From: Cryptomeria japonica
Taxonomy: Eukaryota; Streptophyta; Pinopsida; Cupressales; Cupressaceae
DNA length: 64,000 nucleotides
Assembly (NCBI RefSeq): GCF_030272615.1
Contig: NC_081412.1
Location: forward strand, 670,184,852 to 670,248,851
Direction: 5' to 3'
The position numbers and the translations under genes are program-made. Positions 56,209-64,000 of the stretch are shown piece by piece. Position 1 is the first letter of the stretch. Every line of letters begins with the position of its first letter. The notes under the pieces are model-generated. The model searched no databases and had not been told where the DNA came from. It saw only the letters and a program-made list of their open reading frames with translations.

Positions 56209-58317
56209 GAGGCAATGCGATTTTAAGCATTGTTTCAAAGAACAATAATGAAAATGCCCCAGACAATGATAATGATATATGCATGCCCCCTCGAGGAATT
56301 GGTCAGAAACATGCAGAAAAGAGGCCAATTGATTGATAAGAATGATAGGATCGAACGGACTGCCAAGACTGACCGAAGAAATGTTAGTAAGCAGAAATTA
56401 GACAGAGGACAGGTAGAGACGAAGAAAAACTTGCTTTCAGTAATGCACTTTGTAGGTGAGAACCTTTATTTTTATTTAGCAAAATGGATGCGTAGCATCA
56501 TGGCATTGAAGGCTAGAGCTGAAATGCAACCCTTTTGGCAAAAGACAGACACATCACAGACAAACAACAATCACAACAAAAAAGAAAGGGACCATGAACC
56601 ATCTCGATCACTCTTAATCACTCAGTGACATCATCATGCAACATAGGAACATGATCAAAGATAAATCAATAAAAAGATAAGATGCACAAATTCAAACAAA
56701 TCAGACAAACATCTTGATCTTCATTGTCAAAAGTTGAAAGTACTGATAGGACGATCATGCTGTCTGGTTTCAGGAAATGCGGTACCTCATCTAAGACAAG
56801 ACACAGTCTGGTTTCGAGTATACCACACCCTGTATAAGACCCATGATAGTAGAGACAAGGACAAACGACATTGATGTTGATGTTCGATTGATATGACAAG
56901 TTTGATCAGTTTGAATGTCTGGTTTGAATGAAAAGTTCATCTGTTAATGCATGATTCCATTAAAGCATAGTGTGGAATTGATTGCGAGTGTCGTTGGATG
57001 AATGCTCAGTGATTTGTCTATGCATAAAGGGAATACTTTATTGCAAAAATGCATGTTTTTGTGAGTTTTATAATTTTTTTGTGTTTTCATTTTTTCAGGA
57101 CATTATTTGACTTTTTAGGGATTTTTTCAGGACATTATTCGATTTTTTTGGATTTTTTTCAGGACATTTTCCAATTTTTATGACTTTTTTCAGGACATTA
57201 TTTGATTTTTTGAATTTTTCAGGACATTTTTCAATTTTTATGATTTGTTCAGGACATTTTTCAATTTTTTTTTTGAATTTTTTCAGGACATTTTTCAATT
57301 TTTTTGAATTATTTCAAGACATTTTTCAATTTTTTTGAATTATTTCAGGACATTTTTCAATTTTTTAAGACTTTTATTTCAAATTTTGCCCCCAGTGTCT
57401 AGCAAGGCAAGGAATATGACAGGTGAATAAATAGGATTTCTAAAATAATGGTGGATAAAGGGAAGACAAAGGCCTTTTATCATGGAGACAATACGGATGC
57501 AATTTTCAAGGGCTATTGTGTGATGGGACAAGAGACTAGATATGACAATGTATAACAGTGAAATGGCATGAGGGACATGTCAAGAGGTTTCTGAAACCAT
57601 GTTTAAATTTTGCGTCCTTATGTTAGATCAAGATCAAGGAATGAAAAAGAGTGTATGGATAGTGATAAGATATGGATAGGATAAGAAAGACCAAGAATGG
57701 ATAAGGGACATGGATTGAAGGTTGAGATAGGCTACGAGATAGTGGCAGAAAGTTGCAATAAGCTAGGGAATATGGATGAAAGGTTATAATAAGCAAATGG
57801 ATAAGTGACCAAAAGCTATGATAGACTAAAAGCTACGAAGAAGATGCATGATGCTCATAATGATCCTCAACCCTGTCAAGATCAAAGGTGGAAAGGGAAA
57901 CTGGACATGAGGGACAATAGGATATGAAGGGTAATGACATGGTATGATAGGATAATGAAGGGCAATAGGATATGAAGGAGGAAACCTGCCCCCAAGTGTG
58001 GTGTGCAAGAAGTTCATAAATTATGCATGACACCTGTTTGCCAGGTTTTCATCACGGTACTTGCCCAAAGTGCCTGTTTGCCAGGTTTTCACCAGTGGAC
58101 GAATTATTTTTCTTTATTTTTTTTCATTTTTTTTTTTTTTTGTATTTTGACTTTTTCAGAAGAAGAAAGACACATGATAGGGGATGGAAGAAGGACTCAA
58201 GCGTCTTTTTGTTGGATAGTAGCCTTGAAAAAAAAATGGACCATGACCTTTAAAAGTATGCTCAAAGGCGTTGGTAGGATAAGGACATGGAAAATGAGAT
58301 GAAACTAAGGCAAGGAT
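56209..58317 (-). other. Element E 3' UTR with a ~31-bp tandem repeat
   Basis: No gene is seen. At 57096-57376 a 29-34 base unit (CAGGACATTTTTCAATTTTT and variants) occurs nine times, at 57096, 57128, 57160, 57191, 57220, 57250, 57284, 57315 and 57346. A directly repeated phrase GTGCCTGTTTGCCAGGTTTTCA lies at 58030-58095 and matches the Tat-A 3' UTR at about 34710. A 132-codon plus-strand open frame at 56230-56628 has no recognisable content. Confidence 0.85.
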
Positions 58318-60528
58318 TTATGCAAAGGATTGGATCAAAGGGATCGAAGGATGGAAAATATGCATTGGATAATGGATAGGGTATTGGAAGAATTGGGCTT
58401 TAGTGGATGGAAATGAAGGCAAGATCGACATTGGCACACACCTTGAGGGGTGATGGACTAATGGAGGAAAGACGTATTTTGGATATTGAGATTTGGATGG
58501 AGGAATAGCTTGGGATTTTGGGACATAAGGGCCTAAAATGGATGAAGGAGGTGATGGAGAAATAGACTTGGAAGGTTTGGATGGAGGAATAGCAATTTTG
58601 GATGCCAAGTTTGATGTTTCTCTTTGTGCTTCAAGGAGCTTCTTGGGAACCCACATGGTTTTTGATTTTTCATGCTTTTGTGATTCCTTGGAGTGCATTG
58701 CTTGCACAAGGGATTTAGGAACCCATATATATTTTGACTTTGCTTTATTTTGCTCAATGGGCCTTTGTGGCCTTTTGGATATTTCTTTTTCTTTTTGGAT
58801 CAAATTGTTCTTTGTTTTAACATGTCGATTATATTGGACATGTTGATCTTTGAATACATGTGGATTTTTAGACTTATGACTTTTATGCTTGGCATCCAAA
58901 TTGCTTGGAGGGGGAAAGGAATGTCGGTGTGGATGGGAATGATATGGAGGCATGTGGGATGGATGGAAGGTTCTCCAAGATGTGTGCCTTTGCTGATGTT
59001 GCATAGGAGATGGAGGGATATAGGGACCTAGAATGGATGGAAGCAATGATGGGGAAGGTGGACATTTGGATTTTGACTTTGAAGGGATACCAACGCCTTG
59101 AGTGTGAACTCTGTAGACATGACCATTAGTATACTCTTTGATATGGAGGGGTTCTTTTTCATGAAGTTCTACCCCTTTGCCTTTATGAATATCTTGACTT
59201 GTAGGATACTCTTTGCTTTGGGAAGAAGACGCGAGTCCATTATGAGGTGGATGTGATATGAGAGAAATAATGAGATCTTGAAGTGGATCAGATTGCACCA
59301 AAGTGGAAGAACCCATTATGCATGTCGAGGGTTCATGAACATCTTGCACTGACACATTAGAATCATTAGGGGTATCAGGATCATGAGGGGGACTAGGATT
59401 GTGTAGTGGACATGGTTCAATGATAGGCTCTTCAAGAGATGGAATGGGAGAAATAATGGGATCATCAAAAGAACTGCAATATTGGAGTGTATATGGAGCA
59501 TTAAGACAAGGAGATGGAGGAACAAGTGGATCTTGTGGAGGATCTGAAGGAATAATTTGATCTTGACAAGGAGGAAGATCATTGGAATCCTCTTTAAAGG
59601 TGCTTTGCTCTTGACTTTCAATGGGATCATCGGAAAGGATGGAAGGGATATCTGGAATGTCAATGGGATTTGAAAGGACATTTTGTTCTTGGAATGAAAG
59701 GGGATCATTTGGGATTGGATGGACTGGGATATCTTGATCTTGCTCGAGGAATGGAGTGTCAATAGGACTTTGGATAGGATGGACAAGAATAGGGGAATCA
59801 TCATGAGTGTCTAGGAAGATGGGGTCCTGCTCAACAATTGGATGGGATGATAAGGTTTCAGGATCTTGATCTTGATTTGCTTTAGGACTCATTTCTTCGT
59901 GCTCTAAATTATCCTCTTGACATGAGGTTGGACTTTGGATATGCATGGGGGATTCTGACAAGGAATCAATGTTTTGGCATGAAGGAAATGCACTTTGAAC
60001 ATTTGTGATGGATTCTAGCAAGGAATCAATGCTTGAACATGAGGAAGAGGGACTTTGAATGGGATCCTCTAAAACAAGTAATGGCAATAAAGTGCATGGT
60101 GGCATTGGGTCTTGTATTTTTGAAACATGACAAGGATGTGCATCATGAATTGGATTATCTTGGCAATCAATTATGGATAGCTCTTGGATAATTGCATCCT
60201 TGGGTGTATTGTTTAATGAGGACAATATGGAAGGTTCTTGCGGAACTTCTGGAGGTGTAGGGATAGATGCCACTGGAGAGTCAATTTGCTTGCAGGGGGA
60301 TGAGGCATTGCTAGACATAAGTGTATTATTTTGATCTTCCTCAATAAACACACTTGGTAGTTTCCTTAAAAGCATTGCAATAAAGCCACCTTTCTTTCGA
60401 GGTTTTGACATGGTTGTATCTAGAATTTGAACTTGTTTGGAAAGAATTTGGTTTGATGTCATGTTTTGATATTGGACTTGGTTCAATTGTTCTGACATGT
60501 TTGAAACTTGGCTTGGTGTGGGCTGCAA
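58318..60528 (-). CDS. Uncharacterised 736-residue protein of element E
   Basis: I do not recognise this protein. The frame is completely open from Met 60528, about 2 kb after the PBS, to the stop at 58318. The N-terminus (MQPTPSQVSNMSEQLNQVQY, residues 1-40) is Gln/Asn-rich, followed by a short basic and hydrophobic segment (KPRKKGGFIAMLLRKLPSVF). Residues ~60-420 are acidic and rich in Pro, Ser, Asp and Ile with repeated SIDSL and QDQ-type phrases. Residues ~440-736 are basic, His/Lys/Pro/Ser-rich. Two internal duplications stand out: SILGPYIPPS (about residue 500) versus SILGPYVPKS (about 667), and KYIWVPKSLVQA (about 597) versus TMWVPKKLLEA (about 622). No zinc knuckle, protease, RT or integrase motif is visible. 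It is probably largely disordered; a Gag-like or RNA-binding role is only a guess. Confidence 0.75.
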   Translation of the reverse strand: MQPTPSQVSNMSEQLNQVQYQNMTSNQILSKQVQILDTTMSKPRKKGGFIAMLLRKLPSVFIEEDQNNTLMSSNASSPCKQIDSPVASIPTPPEVPQEPSILSSLNNTPKDAIIQELSIIDCQDNPIHDAHPCHVSKIQDPMPPCTLLPLLVLEDPIQSPSSSCSSIDSLLESITNVQSAFPSCQNIDSLSESPMHIQSPTSCQEDNLEHEEMSPKANQDQDPETLSSHPIVEQDPIFLDTHDDSPILVHPIQSPIDTPFLEQDQDIPVHPIPNDPLSFQEQNVLSNPIDIPDIPSILSDDPIESQEQSTFKEDSNDLPPCQDQIIPSDPPQDPLVPPSPCLNAPYTLQYCSSFDDPIISPIPSLEEPIIEPCPLHNPSPPHDPDTPNDSNVSVQDVHEPSTCIMGSSTLVQSDPLQDLIISLISHPPHNGLASSSQSKEYPTSQDIHKGKGVELHEKEPLHIKEYTNGHVYRVHTQGVGIPSKSKSKCPPSPSLLPSILGPYIPPSPMQHQQRHTSWRTFHPSHMPPYHSHPHRHSFPPPSNLDAKHKSHKSKNPHVFKDQHVQYNRHVKTKNNLIQKEKEISKRPQRPIEQNKAKSKYIWVPKSLVQAMHSKESQKHEKSKTMWVPKKLLEAQRETSNLASKIAIPPSKPSKSISPSPPSSILGPYVPKSQAIPPSKSQYPKYVFPPLVHHPSRCVPMSILPSFPSTKAQFFQYPIHYPMHIFHPSIPLIQSFA

Positions 60529-62474
60529 CCTTTGTTTTTGAATGTTTTTAAGATTTTGACAAACTTTTGAAATGCAAATCTAAAAAGAAACCCTTAGGAA
60601 ATTGAAATGATGTCTAGACCTCAAAGGACAAAAGGACCAAGTGACAAAAGGACAAGATGACAATGTCTCCCCTATATGCTTGGATACTAAGCTAGGTTTG
60701 ATGAAAATGACATGGGCGATAAAAGGACAAAGGGTTTGATAAGGTCTAGACTTCCTAACAATGACTTAGGGTTTATCAAAGATTTGGATTACTCAAGTAT
60801 GACAAGACCTAGCTTTGACACTATATGCAAAGAGACAATTGCTATGATATGATAATGACTTAAGCTTAATGAAGAGACTTAGGGTATACAAATGCAAATG
60901 TATGACGATGGTATGACTTTAATGCAAGAGGACATATGCAAATAAATGACCCTTATTGATATGCAAAGGAGTATGACTTAGATGAAACTTAACCTTGACA
61001 ATGATCTTACAAAATGCAAACCTAGGATGAACCTAAATCTAAGTGACATGAATGTTGAGACAAGATTTTGACAAATATTTGGCAACCATGTTTGAAGATA
61101 TGTTTTGAACTTTGTTGAACTTTTGTTGGATGAATGTCTCTTGTGTTTAAATCTTGTTTGGAATCAATTTTGTCTTGTTCTTGAAATGAGATGCAATTCA
61201 ACTTTTGACAATCAAAGAATACAAGATATTGCAACTTAGACTCAAGACAATCATGCTCATTTCCACATTTCTTATGGTAGGCAAAGACATTAGGTACTTG
61301 AGAGGTAGACTCATTATGGGATTCAAGGAGAATACATAGATGCTTGACCCCACGGGCTCCCCTCCACAACACTCACTTCTCAAAGAAGCCAAGCATCAGT
61401 CCCCATGGAAATCTCCCCATGGTGAACTTAGTATCTCTTCCAAGTATCCGAATTTGTCCTTCTCAAGCAACTAGAAGGGTTTTTGGCCTCTAAAAACAAG
61501 GTATTTAGTAAGGATTTCTGTTAAGCATTACTCCTTGATGTCACGCAAGCGTGATTGAGACATTAAGCCCATCAAGATACCAAACAAATGTAGTCACGCA
61601 AGCATGATTTAGACCAAAAGGCCCTACTTAGATGTTGATATGAGAAAGAGTTTCAAGGGGCATCACTTCCCAAGTAACTGCAATTCCCACGTAACACTTC
61701 CTTCAAAGCTTTCGCTCATCGGGTATTTTTTTATAGTGAGTTAGAATGCCAAGGAATTCTATCCGTACTCACTTTGGGTCGTTCCCTTCTCACGATTATC
61801 ACTTGCTTGCAACAGCAAAGTGGTCGGGAAGGCAGGCCCTCTAAGGGTGACAAACAATCAACAACACAAGCATGGTATCGAAGATCTGGATTTCTGATCA
61901 CCCTATGAAGGATGAGAGCATACTCTCCTACTCCAATGTCACACTTAATAATCAAGGCAAACAAAGGTTCATTTCCACCTATTTATAAATCACTAAGTGC
62001 CTAATTAAAAATCTCAAACACACAATTTGGTTGTTTCTCCAGGGCAACCTGCAAAACCCCAGTTAGAGGTTTGATTTGTTGTCTTTGACCATCGAATCTG
62101 CACAAAACATGTTAGTAGTTTGATTTGTAGTATTTTTCATGTGTACGCCAAGATCCTGCACAAATAATTAGTACCAAAATCCAAAGCACAGAAAACAGAA
62201 TGCAAAAACACCAAAAATTTCAAGTAAACACTCCATTTTTTACCTCTGTTCTGGACTTTACACAAGCGCAGAACTCATGACACAGGTGCAAGATGTATGA
62301 AACAGGCACAAGATGTCACCTACACAAGCGCAAGATGCATGACACAGGCGCAAGATGTCTGACACAAGCGCAGAAGTGTCCAGAATACCCTGCACGGCCC
62401 TATTTTGGGTTTTTGACCTGCAAAATCAACATGAAAGCACTCCAAATCACAGTTAAAGGGTTAGAAGGTTAGTA
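60529..62474 (-). other. Element E 5' leader, no clear gene
   Basis: Leader between PBS and the ORF. Short open frames occur (for example 61022-61372) but none has recognisable motifs. Two copies of CACGCAAGCGTGATT-like sequence lie at about 61545 and 61595. A six-copy 20-21 bp repeat is at 62260-62381. Confidence 0.75.
62260..62381. repeat. Six-copy 20-21 bp tandem repeat in the E leader
   Basis: Units begin at 62260, 62280, 62301, 62322, 62342 and 62362 with the form ACACAAGCGCAAGATGCATG, alternating small variants (AGCGCAGAA, GGTGCAAGATG, GGCACAAGATG). The array sits about 95 bases downstream of the PBS on the minus strand, where packaging or dimerisation signals occur in other retroelements. 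Confidence 0.9.
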
Positions 62475-62492
62475 TTCACGTCGGGTTCACCA
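62475..62492 (-). other. Element E primer binding site
   Basis: The minus strand reads TGGTGAACCCGACGTGAA, five bases (TTAAT) from the LTR. It differs from the Tat-A site at three of 18 positions. The priming tRNA is not identified. Confidence 0.8.
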
Positions 62493-62497
62493 ATTAA

Positions 62498-63989
62498 TGT
62501 ATGCATAGGAAATAGGAAATCATCACAAAACAATGGAAACATATTCATCAATCATTGTCTAATCACGAAAGGCTAGAATGCAATGAATCTATCCTAAACA
62601 ACATTCAATAGAGACATGAAATTAAAGCATTCAAAAAAAAGATCATGCAAACCAGATGACGATTTGGATGCTTCTTCCATGCGGCTCCATTGTTCTTCTT
62701 TCCTCTTCAAATGAATTTGTGGATCTCACCTACAAGTGCACATACAATTGAAAGCAAGATTGACATTGATGAAAAGCTCAAGAGTACTAGAAGCATAAAT
62801 TCGATAGTCTGATAGGGATTCAGGATTAAGGGCTTTGATTGAAGAAAATCATCCAATTTATAGAAGAATTGGATAAATGACAAGATTAGCATGATAGTGA
62901 TTCGAATAGAAATTCAAATCAAGAATAGCAAGATTATGACATGTCTATGACAAATTGCTATGCAAGGATTTATGACAATTTATGACAAATTCTATGACAA
63001 ATTTCTATGTCAAGAATTTATGACAATATTTTGAAATAGAAATAGACATTTAGGAGAAATTAGAAAATTAAATTGGAAATAATGACTTGGAAATTAGTAA
63101 ATTGATGAAAAATAGGTAAATTAATTAATAATTTCTCATTTATTAATTAATTCACAAAAGAGGAATAATTAGCCAATTAAATGAACATTTAATTGCAATG
63201 AGAAGACTTAGGATAAATAAATAATTTATTAATCCTAGAGAGAGAAATGACAAATTAGGTTAAATGATTAAATCATGAAACCCTAAAGAGATGGATTAGC
63301 AATGCGAGGATGACAATTAGGTCCTGATTGAAGACAATTAATGTCGATCATGATTTTGAATTGACCAATGTGATAAATGATTTGATTGATAAATGTGCCA
63401 ATTGACGAGGAACAATGACAAATTGCTCCAAATTGACATAATCGAGACAGATAATGATCGATAGCGAAACGATCGCAAAATGACAAAATCGACAAAAGGA
63501 TGAGGATCGATGATAAAATAAATTTGCACGACGACAAGATTGAAAATGACCACAACCGATGACAAATCAATCGCAAAATGACAAGAAGGAACAAGACAAT
63601 GATCGATTGACAAATCGATCACATGATGACAAGATTGAAAAGAGGACAAAACCCTAATTAGGATTGACGATGCCCAAAATGATAAGATTGATGAGAGGAC
63701 AAAACCCTAATTAGGATTGACGATGTCCAAAATGATGACAAATAAGCATGCTCATTGATGCAACAAGATAAAATCGATCAAAATCATGACTGGATAATGT
63801 TGTCGACAAGACCAAATTCGAGGACGAGATGATTGAAGAATATAGAAGAATGACTTGATATTCACAAATGATAAAGACCAAGTGCGTGACATAGGAGAAA
63901 TGTTAATGTGACGCAAAAACCTAAAATGAGGCAATGCGCAAATGTTAAAGTATGATTCCGCAAGCGTTGACCATTTTTAGGTGTCTACA
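62498..63989 (-). repeat. Element E 5' LTR (1492 bp)
   Basis: It begins TGTATGCATAGG and ends TTAGGTGTCTACA. Length is identical to the left LTR, with about 21 substitutions by eye, many in the GATCGAT-rich block (about 63440-63620) and near 63855-63866. Confidence 0.95.
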
Positions 63990-64000
63990 ATACTATATTG
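63990..64000 (-). pseudogene. Tat-B gag resumes at the window edge
   Basis: The minus strand of the last 11 bases starts CAATATAGTAT (QYS), and the following bases that belong to the LTR would have replaced IV/VELL. Tat-A gag has KQYNLVELLDKTP at the same point (40350-40380). The match is short but in register with the break at 54458. Confidence 0.6.

Larger units (their letters stand above)
54703..63989 (-). mobile_element. Element E: non-autonomous Tat-related LTR retrotransposon (9.3 kb)
   Basis: It has two 1492-bp LTRs (54703-56194 and 62498-63989), a PBS and a PPT, but no gag, protease, RT, RNase H or integrase. Instead it carries one 736-codon ORF of unknown function. Its PBS, PPT, PPT-proximal ~100 bases and a stretch of 3' UTR match Tat-A, so it was probably mobilised by Tat-type proteins. 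On the right it breaks Tat-B: the minus strand of 63990-64000 encodes QYS, matching KQYNLVELL of Tat-A gag. LTRs differ at about 21 positions by eye, nearly all transitions, implying moderate age. Confidence 0.9.

Noticed and set aside
56230-56628. 132-codon plus-strand ORF in element E
   Set aside because: It starts in the PPT-proximal region on the antisense strand, is Lys/Asp-rich by composition, and has no motif or counterpart in Tat-A.
57095-57298. Repeat protein with KKxxKCPE-type repeats on the minus strand
   Set aside because: The underlying DNA repeat has a period of 29-34 bases, not a multiple of three, so the peptide repeat is an accident. The same argument applies to 34161-34466 (61-62 base period).
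58003-58302. Plus-strand 99-codon frame with a long Phe/hydrophobic stretch resembling a membrane segment
   Set aside because: The hydrophobic part is a poly-T run in the E 3' UTR; no homologous frame exists in the matching Tat-A region.
1-64000. A host protein-coding gene with introns
   Set aside because: Every coding signal I could identify belongs to a retroelement, and the non-coding stretches are LTRs, leaders or UTRs. I cannot exclude a very small host exon.

Overview
The window looks like intergenic heterochromatin from a seed plant with a large, repeat-rich genome. A gymnosperm is plausible from the long LTRs and the Tat-type elements, but the sequence alone does not prove it. I found no host gene, rRNA, tRNA or CRISPR array. 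Almost every base can be assigned to nested LTR retrotransposons, and most of the nesting can be proved from target-site duplications (TSDs) and from coding sequence that resumes on the far side of each insertion.

The base layer is a decayed Ty3/gypsy element of the Tat lineage, 'Tat-B', on the minus strand. It is visible at 4562-4650, 49325-54458 and 63990-64000. Three elements entered it. Ty1/copia 'copia-B' occupies 1-4561 and runs off the left edge. Ty1/copia 'copia-A' occupies 4651-49324; its 3' LTR is truncated. A non-autonomous Tat relative, 'element E' (54703-63989), has an additional deleted partner copy at 54459-54702.

Copia-A was itself entered twice. 'Copia-C' (5404-29048) broke its RNase H region, with TSD GGAAC/TGAAC. 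'Tat-A' (31734-46529) broke its pre-integrase domain, with a perfect TSD CATAC. Copia-C was entered twice by one Tekay-like Ty3/gypsy chromovirus family: a solo LTR (5538-9817, TSD GTTTA) in its 3' LTR, and a complete 12.6-kb element (15529-28169, TSD GAAAA) in its 5' LTR. The complete Tekay element is the youngest: its LTRs are nearly identical and its polyprotein is broken only by one frameshift and five TAG codons.

Within each element the genes form the usual retrotransposon polyproteins. The copia order is gag, protease, integrase, RT, RNase H. The gypsy order is gag, protease, RT, RNase H, integrase; the Tekay element adds a chromodomain and the Tat elements add a second RNase H. All of these polyproteins are interrupted. 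The only long intact reading frame is a 736-codon ORF of unknown function (60528-58318) in element E, sitting where gag-pol should be. That ORF, the perfectly proportioned palindromic 3' LTR of Tat-A, and the array of GC-rich palindromes in the Tekay LTR are the most unusual items here.
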